DNA of 64,000 nt from Psoroptes ovis (Eukaryota; Arthropoda; Arachnida; Sarcoptiformes; Psoroptidae): positions 26,001-90,000 of the forward strand of contig PQWQ01000045.1 of the NCBI GenBank assembly GCA_002943765.1, written 5' to 3'. The notes below the pieces were generated by a model. It did not search any database. It saw only the letters and a list, made by a program, of their open reading frames with translations, and was not told where the DNA came from. Made by a program: the position numbers and the translations under genes. Of this stretch, positions 38,138-49,517 are shown piece by piece (positions within the stretch are counted from its first letter, which is position 1; each line of letters begins with the position of its first letter).

Positions 38138-40869
38138 ATGCGATTCTCATATAAATTCAATAATATTCTTGGTTCAGTGTATGACCATGGCAATCTGCAA
38201 TTCTTTCCCGATGGTAAAAGTCTGCTTAGTCCATGTGGCAATAATATGATTGTTTACGATTTGAAGAATGGCAAATGTCAAGCTCTACCATTCGAAATTC
38301 AATTCAGCATAACTCACATTGCTCTCAGTCCAGATGCGTCCATTTTATTGATTGTAACTGAAAAAAATCAAGTGATGATTGCTTCGTTGCTGGGAAATGT
38401 GATTCTTCATCGTAAAGATTTCAAACGGATTGGTGATCGTATAAATGATATTAAATTTTCGCTTGATGGTAAATACTTTGCAATTTGTGGTTCAAACACA
38501 GTACTGGTTTATTTGACTCCTGGGTATATTAGCCAAGGTAAAGGACGACAATTGAGTGGCTTCAAAATACACAAAATGATTCAAGCGAGTCACGAAGAAT
38601 CAATGTCTATCGCATGGAATCAAACATCAAAATTGTTGTTGATCACAAGCACAGACTATTCAATGCGCATTTATCCAATTGATCGAAGTATAACTGTTTT
38701 AGGTGATCACATAACACTCACTGCTCATAATGACATCATAATTGGTGCATTCTTCATGTCTCTGAATAGTCTTGACATTTGTAGTGTTAGTCGTAATGGC
38801 CAATTATTCGAATGGAATTGTAATCGGAATCAGATTGAAAACAATCAAAATGAAGACAGAATCAATTACCAAATAAACAGAAAAAAATACCTTTTCGAAG
38901 ATTTGAAAACTAAGAATTCGAGCACACGAATCAGCGCATATGACTATGAACCGAAAGCTCGATTGCTGTGTGTTGGATATAATGATGGACATTTCATGTT
39001 ATATGATTTGACTGATTTGATTTTGATTCATTCACTGCAATTATCGAATAAAACAGCCATCACTGCTGTCTCGTTTAACCAAAATGGAGCTTGGATTGCT
39101 TTGGGCAGCTGTCCTGGTACTGGAAACAAATACGATTTTGATGAACAAGTGTCCACACAAACACAGTTGATCGTATGGGAATGGCAATCTGAATCGTTCA
39201 TATTGAAACAAAGTGGATATTCGAATAGTGTCACCAATTCTTATGAATGTTTGGCATATTCACCAGATGCATCTTCTCTTGTCACTGGAGGCACAGATGG
39301 TCGTCTAAAAGTTTGGAATCTTTTTACTGGATTTTGCATTTCAATGTTTAACAATGAACACAAAGGCCCAATTACTGCGGTGGAATTTGTGCCAGGCAAA
39401 GATGGCAAAGTTTTCGTGACATCATCCTTAGACGGTACTGTTAAAGCCTTCGATTTGAATCGATATCGCTGTTTTCGAACATTAACTGCACCAAGTGAAT
39501 CGAAGCCTGCACAATTCATTTCATTAGCTGTCGATAAAATTGGCGCTGATTTTGTGGCTGCTGGTTCGCATAACTTTTTCGAAATATTTTTATGGTCACT
39601 AAAAACTGGAAGACTGTTGGAAATGTTATCAGGTATGTCTGTGATTAATTGTTAACATTATTTAAATGTGTTTATTTACGTACAGGTCATGAAGCGCCGG
39701 TTTCATCGTTGAAATTTTCTCCAAACAGCAATACTTTATATTCCTGTTCATGGGATTGCACTGTCAGAATCTGGAATCTTTTCGAAGGAGTGCAACACAC
39801 ACGAGAAGTGATCAAACTTGGCAGTGACGCTCTTTGTTTGGACATCCGCGAAGATGGTCATGAATTTGCCGTGGCAACATTAAACGGAACCATTTCATTT
39901 TATGATGCTCAATCAGGTGACCAACTTGGCATTGGAATCGAAGGCAAAAATGATCTGGGACGGTCAAGATATAGAGACGAATTAGTGGATGACAAATACA
40001 AATACTTTTCTACCTTTATGTATTCTGTCGATGGCCAATATGTGGTGGCTGCTGGCCGCTCAAAATATGTCTGCATTTATAATGTCAAACAGAAACTACT
40101 GGTCAAACGATTTGAAATATCAAACAATCTTTCATTGGATGGATTCGCAGAATTTATCAGCAAACGAAAAATGCAAGAATTCGGATTTGACATGGATCGA
40201 ATTAGACACAGAGATGATGATTCAAGTTTGGCACCGATCAGTTTGCCTGGTGTGATCAAGAGTGACTTTGCAGACAGACAATTAATGCCAATCATAGCAG
40301 TGACACAGGTCAGATTTTCACCCACAATGAGATCATTTGCATTGGCCTCTACGGAAGGAGTTCTTTATTATTCGGTCGACAATACAACCACATTCAATCC
40401 CTACGAATTGGACACAAATGTCACTGTTGAGTCGTTCCGAGAAAACCTGTCAAATAAACATCACAGTCAAGCCATAATACAAGCACTTCAATTAAATGAC
40501 TGGAATCTGATTCAAGAGTCGCTCGAAAACATTGCTTTTGATCAAATCAATTTGATTACATCTTCATTATCATTGAATATGATTATCAAGTTATTGTCTC
40601 ATTTGTACAAAGCCTTTGAAAGCACTGGCCATTTTGAATTTTACCTGAAATGGGTTGAATCAATTCTCACAAATCATGCATCAACAATGAAAAGTAATTT
40701 TTCAAATGAACAACTTACCGCATTACGAAAACTGCATCAAATCTTGAAAAGCAAACATCAGGATTTGGCCAAAATTGTGGATTACACCAAATATAATTGC
40801 AAGTTTATGGCCATTATGGCCAACCATTTTGATCATGTTGAACAACTAATGGAAATGGAATGTGATTAA
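38138..40869 (+). CDS. PWP2: PWP2, U3 snoRNP WD-repeat protein
   Basis: PWP2 (Utp1) is part of the UtpB subcomplex of the nucleolar small-subunit processome, needed for 18S rRNA maturation. Exons: 38138-39632 and 39686-40869 (53-bp intron), giving 892 aa. The N-terminus (MRFSYKFNNILGSVYDHGNLQF) is typical. WD40 repeats follow through about residue 580, with repeated blade endings such as LKVWNLFTG, VKAFDLNR and VRIWNLFEG. The C-terminal helical Utp12-type region contains LQLNDWNLIQESLENI. Length matches the family (about 900 aa). AATAAA lies at 40883-40888. SSU72 starts 112 bp downstream on the same strand. Confidence 0.96.
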
Positions 40870-40981
40870 ATTTTTTTGTAAAAATAAAATATTTTCAATT
40901 GCGTACTGGTATTTATGAAAAGAGCTTCGTTTCAACTGATCATGTTTTCGGTTTAATTAATGAATTAGTTGTGATGTCAGA

Positions 40982-41669
40982 ATGGTAGATGGACTTCGAT
41001 TTGCGATCGTTTGTTCTTCGAACCAGAATCGATCAATGGAAGCACATGCTGTCCTCAGGTATTCATCATTCGAAGACGATTGTCCGTATTAATTTTGATT
41101 CATTTTTTAGCAAAAAAGGCTTCAATGTGCGTTCATTTGGATCTGGTAACCAAGTCAAATTGCCGGGTCCAGCTCAAGATAAGCCAAATGTTTATGATTT
41201 CGGCACACCATACGAATATATGTACAATGATTTGATTAATAAAGATAAGAATTTGTATACTCAAAATGGCATACTTCACATGTTGGACAGAAATCGGCGC
41301 ATCAAACTACACCCGGAAAAATTTCAGACATGCTATGATAAATTTGATGTTATTTTCACATGTGAAGAACGTGTTTACGATCAAGTCGTCGAAGGTAAGT
41401 AAAAATGTTTTTAAGTGAACTTATCTGATTTGATTTATGACCGAGTAGAGATGAATTCAAGACCAGCCAGCGATTACAGTACCGTCCACATAATAAACAT
41501 TGATGTTCAAGATAACCACGAAGAGGCAACTATTGGTGCATTATTAATGCTTAAGATGGCACAATCGTTAGCCCAGTCAAAAGATCTCGACAACGACATT
41601 GACGAATTGCTTCAAGAATTTGAAACGACTATCAATCGGCCTTTGCTTCATACGATAGCATTCCAGTGA
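40982..41669 (+). CDS. SSU72: SSU72 RNA polymerase II CTD phosphatase
   Basis: SSU72 removes phosphate from Ser5 (and Ser7) of the Pol II C-terminal repeats and works with the 3'-end processing machinery in the nucleus. Exons: 40982-41058, 41111-41394, 41449-41669, giving 193 aa, almost the same as the human protein. The catalytic loop C-SSNQN-RS starts at Cys11 in exon 1. Later come FGSGNQVKLPGP, NGILHMLDRNRRIK, FTCEERVYDQVVE and VQDNHEEAT with the conserved Asp region. A frame starting at 40989 on the same strand reads through the first intron and should not be used as the start. Confidence 0.96.
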
Positions 41670-41718
41670 ATGAATTGAATTTGATTAATGTTGTGTTTTT
41701 TTTTTTATTAAACTTATT

Positions 41719-43373
41719 TCAATTATCCAAATGAGCATAAACTTTGCGAAGTTTTTGTTTGCGATTACGTTTGTGTTGATGATTTTTCCATGGTTTTGAA
41801 GCTGATTGATCAACAGTGTTTGGTTGTTTATTGTCCTTGATATGGACCGAAGATGTGCTACTTACACTGAAGAAATCCTGGTCGAAATTTTGTTTACTTA
41901 AAAGATTGTTGCCTTCGTATACTTTCTGCAGTTTTCGATCACTAATCTGCTCATCATTAATATGCACAGCTGTTTCGAGCACATCAAAATTGTGATATTT
42001 TTGTTGATCGACATTAGGTGGTGCATAACAATAACAAATTTTTCCTTGAACAAAATCTTTGAGAATAAATTTGGATGCTTTGGAAGTGTCTGGCAAACCT
42101 CGTTGTGTCATAAAACCTCGATGGTAACCATAAACTGTCAGTAATTCCAATGGCGACACGTGTTTAGTATTCTCTGCTTTTGTGTTTGATTTGTTCAACT
42201 GAATGCCATACATTGATTCAAAAACAGCGGCTGGAACTTTACTGGTGATTGCTTCGATAGCCACACAAACATCTTTGATTTGATCAATTGGCAGAATTCC
42301 ATTTATGATAAGTTCAGCTTTGTTGGACACTAAATTTGGAAAAACAAGTCCTGGACAGTCACAAATGGTGAATTGGTCATCGATGATAATTGTTTGAAAA
42401 TGTTTTGTTTTGCCAGGAGTTGCCGAAACGGATGTTTTCTTCATTCTGATCATTGCATTGATTGTGCTGGATTTGCCAACGTTTGGAAAACCGAGCAAAC
42501 CAACAGTTAATGGCCGCTTATCGGTTCGATATGATTTCAGCACTGAAATCAATTGTCGATAATCCAATAAAGCAGTTCGATTTAATACAACATCAGCAGT
42601 GCTTTGTACATCTTCATCACAGTCGATACTGGCATCAGCTTGTTGTTCAAGTGCCGAGAAAAACAGGCAGTCGACACTGATTGAATTGAAATAATTAAGC
42701 CAATGTTGACGTTGGTTTTCATTGAGGAAATCTGATTTATTCAAAAGAATGAGACTGCGTTTATTAGGGTCTACTTCGGCGATATATTTGTCTAAATCAG
42801 CTGAATAGAAGAGCAAAGGATTGCGAGCATCTAATATTTCAACCAGAACATCACTACGTTCAATCACACGCCATAACTGGCGCCAGAATTCCAAGTTTTT
42901 TTCGAATGGTGTGATCACCACATTTGTCTCTTGAATTTTGGCCAAATCACGACGCCATTGAAGATAATTTGCATTTTCTAGTTCTCTCAACTTTTCAGCT
43001 GAATCTATTCCATCCAATTTTGGTCGGCGAGGAATAAGCAAATGATCGCCAATTTCATTTCCATCAGACGGTTTCGATTTCAACTGATTTGATTCGCTGT
43101 TCACAATACGCACATGAGCTTCTTGTTCGGCTATGAATTTTTTATTGGCCAAATGAGTTTGCGACAGAAAATCATCAAGAGAAGTGTTTTCAGTGATACT
43201 TTTTTGGCCATTGATCAATCCATCATCAGTATGACGCTATTTCAAATTACAATCCAATCAGACCAATGAGACATTTGTGAATAGATTCTTACCTCGCTTG
43301 AATGACCTGATTGATTACGTTGACTCTTGATCAACGATCGGCCCAAAGTTAAATTAGTTTGACTTTTAACCAT
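41719..43373 (-). CDS. LSG1: LSG1 large-subunit GTPase
   Basis: LSG1 is a cytoplasmic GTPase that releases NMD3 from pre-60S ribosomes. Exons: 43293-43373 and 41719-43236, giving 532 aa. The N-terminus has the LGRSLIK...RHTD pattern of the family. The GTPase domain is circularly permuted: the NKSD (G4) motif of LLNKSDF and the SALEQ (G5-like) segment come before GFPNVGKSS (G1), TPGKTKHFQT (G2/switch) and DCPGL (G3). The tail is basic and rich in Lys/Arg, consistent with rRNA binding. Its stop codon lies 49 bp from that of SSU72, so the 3' ends probably overlap. Confidence 0.95.
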
Positions 43374-43647
43374 GAATCAATTTGATATAATTGCATCAAA
43401 ATCAAATCAAAACAAAACAAATAACATGTGAATGTAATTGTGAGCCATCTGTCGACTGACAAGATTAATGATGTCGATTTGAATGCAAAATTAGTTTAAT
43501 AGAAAAACTATGAATGAATGCTATTTATTAATAAATTTAATCAAATATTTTTGGTCAGATATCAAGTTTAATGTTAACAAAAATGGATAACTTTGAAATT
43601 CACTGATTCAAAGTGCCTTTGCTGCACAATCAAAGTCCATAGTCGAT

Positions 43648-44550
43648 TCAGGCTTTGCTCACAAATTGATTGCATTTATCCTGCATTTCATCTGCAAAAG
43701 TGAACAAATCAAATTTGTGATTGAATTAATAGAAATTCTAATTTTACCTGGACTGGCTCCCAAACATTTTCCCCATTCGTGTAAAGTGATTTTATGGTCT
43801 TCGTTGGCATCGCAACCGTCCAAAAAGTCAGAAATGCAGCTTTCCATTGATAACAACGGAGCTCGCAACGGGAAAAGTTCGTGACGAGATACATACCGAT
43901 CATGTGGTTCTTTGTCCAAATCGCAAAATTTCCAAATGATGGCGTCGATCCATTTGTGTGTCAAGTCGTGTTTGGAGCCAGTGACTTCGATTCTGGACAA
44001 GCTGATGATACTGTCGAGCCAATCGCGCATTCGACGAGGGAAATCCTCGAGAACATCATCACGACATGGTTCAATGTCTTTACATTCTCCATAGTAATCA
44101 ATATGCATGTGTTTATGTTGGTGTGTGCAATGCTTAGGAGCAGTTTCATCTTCAAGACAGTCACAACGATGTTTCATTAGATGACAGTCAGATTGCCAGG
44201 TTTCATTGTGATTAGAACATACTCGACGGCGAAGATCATCATTTTGCGGACATTCTCTGCTCAAACATTCATTTTTGATTAATAAACTAAGCAATTTATG
44301 AGAATTCTCACCTGATGCAGATGCAATTTCCTTCGTTGTTTTCGTAATCGACCACACATTCCTGTCCGAAACTGCATTTTACTTTTGTGCATGGATCTTC
44401 AAAATCTATGCAATTCATTAATCAAAGTGAAAGGCAAACAATTAGAAACAATAGAAAATTACCGTCATCTTTTTTTGTTATGTCGCCATGAACGCTGGCC
44501 AAAATAAGGAGCAAAATGGAACATTTGATTATTTCAGTGTTTGGATACAT
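43648..44550 (-). CDS. SPARC: SPARC/osteonectin matrix glycoprotein
   Basis: Secreted calcium- and collagen-binding protein of basement membranes. Exons: 44463-44550, 44312-44405, 43748-44256, 43648-43691, giving 244 aa. A signal peptide (CSILLLILASVHG) begins the protein. The follistatin-like module follows (PCTKVKCSFGQECVVD...CICIRECP) and then a Kazal-like part. The extracellular calcium-binding domain comes last, with FPRRMRDWL, the EF-hand-like stretch ending FPLRAPLLSME, and the second EF-hand CDANEDHKITLHEWGKCLGA. The acidic N-terminal domain of vertebrate SPARC is nearly absent, since only about a dozen residues lie between signal peptide and first Cys. The gene is tandem with LSG1 and SIAH on the minus strand. 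Confidence 0.93.
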
Positions 44551-44983
44551 TGCGGCAGTTTTGGTTGTGATTTGAGTTATGATTGATTCAAATAAATTAA
44601 TGCATTTTCAGGAAATGAACGAAACGCATAAACTTGGCATCTATGATTAAGCAAAACAGACACACCCATCTGTGATGTCTAAATATAAACAAACACATTG
44701 ATTGTGTGTTGTGTGTGGTGATAAGCTCAAAACGATCAAGTCGGCAAATCAAATTCAAACTTTGCAGTTGTGCCGACTTTGTTTACATTGAATTTGATGA
44801 AAGGCTTGGTGTGATTTGCACACACTCAAATTAGGCCAGATATGAATGGAAAATTTGGCGAAATGATTAAAATTGAATGAGAAGTATAAGTACTTTATTG
44901 TAGAATTCAAATTGCGGAATGAAAATCGAAATAATGATGCATATAACACATGGACATTGTGAGAATCAGTATGATCAGAATGT
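44551..44983. other. SPARC-SIAH intergenic interval
   Basis: About 430 bp between the start of SPARC and the end of SIAH, both on the minus strand. It should hold the SPARC promoter and the SIAH 3' untranslated region. No other gene is seen. Confidence 0.5.
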
Positions 44984-45830
44984 TTAAACTGGGCAAATGG
45001 TAACATTAATGCCGAGATTACCATTGTCTGAGAATCGTTGTGCCAGTGTCGTATCAAACACTAAGCAGTCATTTGTGTTGATTGCTGTTTGAACGCCGTC
45101 GTGAATTGATTTCGGTGTCGCTTCCCACACCAGGCGACGCTTATTACCGGACAATTCTAAACGATAAATGAAATTGTCGGCCTGTTTTTCAGACCCAATA
45201 ATTTGGACCACAGCGTAAAACTGCTGACGGCCATATTTCTCTTGTTTTTCCAAAACCAACATGAAATGATGCGAGAAACACGATTGAATCATGACCCAAT
45301 CGACAGCGCCACTCAGGTTGATGTCGGTGGCCAAGAAGACAATATCTTCACCCTCTAAAGTTGTGATGCTTTTGTGTTGTGACATTAAATGCGACATTAC
45401 TTGATCAATTGGTCCTTGCCATTTGCAGCTTGTTCCTGTGGAGTTACAGTGCAGCATTTGTTAGTTGTGTCAAGTGGACAGATTATGCAAACATACCTGG
45501 ACATGGGCATGAATACGGTTTGTGAACACAGGTTTCTTCGTGACCGAGTTTATCTTGGTAAATGAGCTGACTTTTGCAGCCAAGAACTGAGTATTTACAA
45601 GGGAAAAAGACACTGGATGCCACCTTTTCCATTTGTAGATTGCGTATGTTTGATGTGATTGGTACTCGACACGTCGGACAAGAAGTGATTTGCTTGCGAC
45701 AATCTTGACATACGATGTGACCATTCTGACACTGCAAAATTGGAGGCAAAATGTAATCGAAACAAACTGGACATTCGAAAAGGGAAGCCATTTCCGAATT
45801 GGATTTTTTGCCAAACAGACTCGAATCCAT
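44984..45830 (-). CDS. SIAH1: SIAH/seven-in-absentia E3 ubiquitin ligase
   Basis: RING E3 ligase that targets substrates for proteasomal degradation; the Drosophila orthologue sina acts in photoreceptor fate. Exons: 45497-45830 and 44984-45435, giving 261 aa. The start MDSSLFGKK has a strong ACCATGG context; the frame continues upstream only to a TTG. A C3HC4 RING lies near the N-terminus (CPVCFDYILPPILQCQNGH, then CQDC and CPTC). Next come the SIAH zinc fingers (FPCKYSVLGCKSQL, HKPYSCPCPGTSCKWQG, HLMSQHKSITTL). The substrate-binding TRAF-like domain follows (EDIVFLATDINLSGAVDWV, LEKQEKYGRQQF, GNLGINVTI). All expected zinc ligands are present. Confidence 0.95.
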
Positions 45831-46058
45831 GGTGATGATCGTCCGGTCCGACTTGATGAACGAGCAATCAATCAAATAATGACCAAATGGTTGGCAATGT
45901 TTGCAACAATTTATTATTTACATTCAATCAATTCACTTATTTGATGAGTCTGATTTGTTGACACAAAAACAATAAACTGTTTGTCAACATGCAACAACAG
46001 ATGGCGCTATGAAAAGGATTGAAATTATCAAGTGCAATTAGTTGATTTGATTTATATT

Positions 46059-47114
46059 TTACGATGTAAGAAAAGCTGCCGTAGATAGGTCCACTGGTAA
46101 TGGAGTTTCGGTGAAAAATTCGTGGCGTAATGCTTCATCGGCAGTGATACGTCGTTCTGGACAATAAGTCAAAAAGCGATTGATGAGACCGAAACCAGAT
46201 TTGCCTAATTTGTGACCGATTCGATTGTGCAGATTGTTATAAGGGAATTCGGCAAACACAGTTTTATTCACCAAAGGCAATTGCGAATATCCAGGCCAAA
46301 TCTTTTCGTTGGGAGTACCCAATTCTTTGAAGATAATGTTGAGTTGATCAATTTCTGATTTTCCGCGAAACAAAGGTTTCATGGTTATGAATTCACCGAA
46401 AATGCAGCCGACTGACCAATTATCGATTGGGAATGAATACTGTGGTGCCTGCAGTAGCAACTCTGGTGCTCGATACCATAAAGTCACTACGATGGATGTG
46501 TATTCTTTTAATGGTGAACCATATTCACGAGCCAGACCGAAATCGCCAATCTGGGAATGAAAATTTTAGTGATTTGTGTTAATTTGTTTTTTGTTTACCT
46601 TTAAAATGCCTTTACTGCTCAGCAACAGATTCGATGTTTTGAGATCTCGATGCAAAATCCAATTGTCATGCAGATGGGCCACTGCTCGAAGCAATTGTAG
46701 CATAAGGGCCTTCACTTCGACGAGCTGAAATGGTTTTTTCATAGTCTCCATAAGACTTTTGAGATCATGTTCGACAAAATCCATGACTAAATAAATTTTG
46801 TCCATGTTACTGCCGACCACAATTTCTCTGACAGTCACAATGTTTTCATGTTTCACTTTGAGCAAACTGCTTATTTCACGCAAAGACGTGATCGGGAATC
46901 CTTCTTTTTCTTTTTCCATTTTCAGTCGTTTTAATGCCACCGTTTCACCGGTTCGTTTATCTTTGGCTCGGTACACCACTCCATAAGTTCCTTCTTCCAC
47001 ACGATTCATGCAATGAAACTCTTCGACACTACGGCAGCCATAAATTGCCGGGTAATAAGGAGGTAATTGGTCAATATCTTCTTCATTAAACGTTGTTGAT
47101 GCTGATTGATCCAT
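46059..47114 (-). CDS. CDK11: CDK11 (PITSLRE) cyclin-dependent kinase, short form
   Basis: Ser/Thr kinase of the cyclin-L-dependent CDK11 family, linked to splicing, transcription and mitosis. Exons: 46599-47114 and 46059-46550, giving 335 aa. The start GCRSVEEFHCMNRVEEGTYG and the PITSLRE helix (residues 74-80) are diagnostic. HRD lies at about 155-157 and DFG at 175-177, with the activation segment VVTLWYRAPE after it. The C-terminus has the CDK11-type ETPLPVD. The protein begins about 28 residues before the kinase core, so the long charged N-terminal region of the p110 form is missing. It resembles the p58 product. An unseen upstream exon is possible but the next gene starts only 234 bp away. 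Confidence 0.94.
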
Positions 47115-47348
47115 GTTTATGTGCTACTTTTTACGAAAAAGATTTCCGTCAGATGGCCCCAGTAGCGGCAGGTGCGGTGCGACAATTTTGGCAACAAACA
47201 AAACAAACTGGACAGACAGACAGGATTCAGACTGTTGACAATTGTTGTTGATGCCAATGTTGTTATTGCTTGTTGTTTTAGCATTACAATTTTCCATTCA
47301 AATTCATTGCCTCTGATTGCTGATTGAATTTCCTTTGTTCTCAAAGTC
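47115..47348. promoter_or_regulatory. Head-to-head CDK11/CAPZB promoter interval
   Basis: The start codons of CDK11 (-) and CAPZB (+) are 234 bp apart, so the two promoters probably overlap. The interval carries a short open frame on the minus strand (47117-47350) with no resemblance to a known protein. No TATA box was recognised. Confidence 0.5.
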
Positions 47349-48408
47349 ATGGTAAGTCATTGTGCAATTTGATGAATGATTGATTGGACAAAAATTGATG
47401 GGAATGTGTTCATTTTTGGACAGACTGAAAAACAATTGGATCATGCATTGGATTTGATGCGACGTTTACCGCCGCAACAAATTGAACGTAACCTCAGTCA
47501 TTTACTTGATTTGGTATGTTGCTTTCGAATTGTGATGATGAAAACTAATGTTTGCATGATAGGTGCCTGATTTATGCGAAGACTTATTATCTTCAGTCGA
47601 TCAACCGTTGAAAGTGGCCCGTGATAAGCAGTCGGGTAAAGAATATCTTCTCTGTGATTATAATCGAGATGGCGATTCATATAGGTTTGCTTTGAGTTTG
47701 ATTATTTTTGCCAAGAGAATAATTGAATATTTGATCAATGATCAGGTCTCCTTGGAGCAATCAATACGATCCACCGTTAGACGATGGCAATGTGCCATCG
47801 GAAAAGTTACGTCAATTAGAAATCGATGCCAACCATGCTTTTGACCTGTACCGTGATATGTATTTCGAAGGTGGTGTATCATCAGTTTATTTCTGGGATC
47901 TTGATCACGGTTTCGCTGGTGTAATACTGATCAAAAAAGTTGGTGATGGCTCCAAAAAAATTAAAGGTTGTTGGGATTCGATTCATGTGGTGGAAGTGTT
48001 GGAGAAATCAGGTGGTCGTAACGCTCATTATAAACTTACCACCACCGTTATGTTATGGCTTCAGACTAATAAACAGAGTTCGGGCACCATGAACTTGGGT
48101 GGAAGTCTAACCAGACAAATGGAAGGCGATAATGCTGTGACTGATGCTTTTTCGCATATTGCCAATATTGGCAAAATGGTAGAGGTGAGTGACCGATTGT
48201 GAGAATGCAATAATTGACTAACTGTGTTGGATGATGATTACAGGACATGGAGAACAAAATTCGTTCGACGCTAAACGAAATTTATTTTGGCAAAACCAAC
48301 AACATTTTGAATGGTTTACGTTCGGTGAATTCTTTATGCGAGCTCAAACAACAAGAAGCAGTGAAAACTGAATTGGCTCAGGCCCTGCAGAAACGACAAA
48401 AAGATTGA
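47349..48408 (+). CDS. CAPZB: F-actin-capping protein subunit beta
   Basis: With the alpha subunit it caps actin barbed ends. Exons: 47349-47351, 47424-47513, 47563-47684, 47746-48184, 48244-48408, giving 272 aa, the usual length. The first coding exon is the ATG alone, immediately followed by gtaagt. The next exon then gives TEKQLDHALDLMRRLPPQQIE, matching the family N-terminus. Conserved blocks include DLVPDLCEDLLSSVDQPLK, LLCDYNRDGDSYRSPWSN, YFEGGVSSVYFWDLDHGFAG and MNLGGSLTRQME. The other possible start (47376, reading through the acceptor) adds non-conserved residues and is less likely. Confidence 0.95.
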
Positions 48409-48687
48409 TGGAGAGCACTGCCTGCTGTTTTCTATGCCATCCATTATGTTGAACCCAATCACACCTGTTATTGCTTTGATCATCTTTGCTATTTTCATTT
48501 GTCAATCAATTAATCAGACCGAATTTTTAATTAAAATTTTTCAAAACCATTCAATTTCGTCGATCCTATCCTTTTTGGACGGCACATTTGTTTTTGTTTT
48601 TAACACATTTTAGCGCGTTCGCGTTTCAAATCGAATTGAATTTGTCTTGAAGAGATTATTAAAACTATCAATTAATTGCCAAAAGCT

Positions 48688-49342
48688 ATGGAACCAATCA
48701 AAGTTGAACGAGAAACAAAGAAAAAAGTCGCTTTTCAGTTAAATGATCAGACTCCGAATTTCGAATTGAGCAAAAAACCAAAAAACAATCAGAATCAAGT
48801 AAAACAAACATCATCTGATTGTTCATCCATTGATGTAACCAAAGAACAAATTAGAATATTGCAAGATAGAATTGAACGTTTAAGTCGTTTGAAAGATGCT
48901 CTAATACAAATGGATGAACATGAATCAATGACCAAATCGCCAGCAATAAACATGATAAAGTAAGTGTTTGTCTGAGATTAGTTCGTTTGTCAACATGTAA
49001 TCATTGATTGTAGTGATAATGAGCCAAATGAATGTTCAGAAAGTGAAGAGCAGAAAATCGAGTTGGCCGACGGATCAATATATTGCTGTTATGCGAATGG
49101 CGTGCAAAAACGATTCTACCCGAATGGTGATGTGGAAATTCGAACCAAAACCTATGTGGTGAGTGAAAAGTTTGAGAAGAAACAAAAAATTGATTGTTTG
49201 ATTTAATCAAAAGAAACGAAAATTTGTTTGTGGAAAAGTGAAAACAATCTATTCAAATGGATTACAAGAAACTTTGTACAATGATGGTCGTTTATTGTTC
49301 AAAGACTGTCATGGTTTTGTCATCAACATTGATAAGCATTAA
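48688..49342 (+). CDS. TCP10/CPAP C-terminal (G-box) domain protein
   Basis: Exons: 48688-48959, 49014-49158, 49214-49342, giving 181 aa. After a Lys-rich, low-complexity start there is a short coiled-coil-like helix (about 52-75, with RILQDRIERLSRLKDAL). The C-terminal part has repeated strand-turn units: ADGSIYCCYANGVQKRFYPNGDVEIRT, then GKVKTIYSNGLQETLYNDGRLLFKD. These match the end of the TCP10_C/G-box domain of CPAP/SAS-4, which binds STIL/Ana2 in centriole assembly. Full CPAP proteins are around 900-1300 aa, so this is either a reduced SAS-4 orthologue, a TCP10-like paralogue or a stand-alone G-box. The start chosen is the first ATG; a TTG lies 12 bp upstream. Function in centrioles is inferred from the domain only. 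Confidence 0.75.
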
Positions 49343-49517
49343 AAACATTAAAACAAAGATGTTTGCTTTATGACATTCGGTTTAATGAACATTAAACAAG
49401 AGATAACTGGCAAACATTGTTTACTTGTTCAAATCACTACAAAAACATGAAATATTCATTTTTTAATGTCAGTTCAACATTAAATATCCGTTAATTCATC
49501 ACACAAATGTTTTTAGA

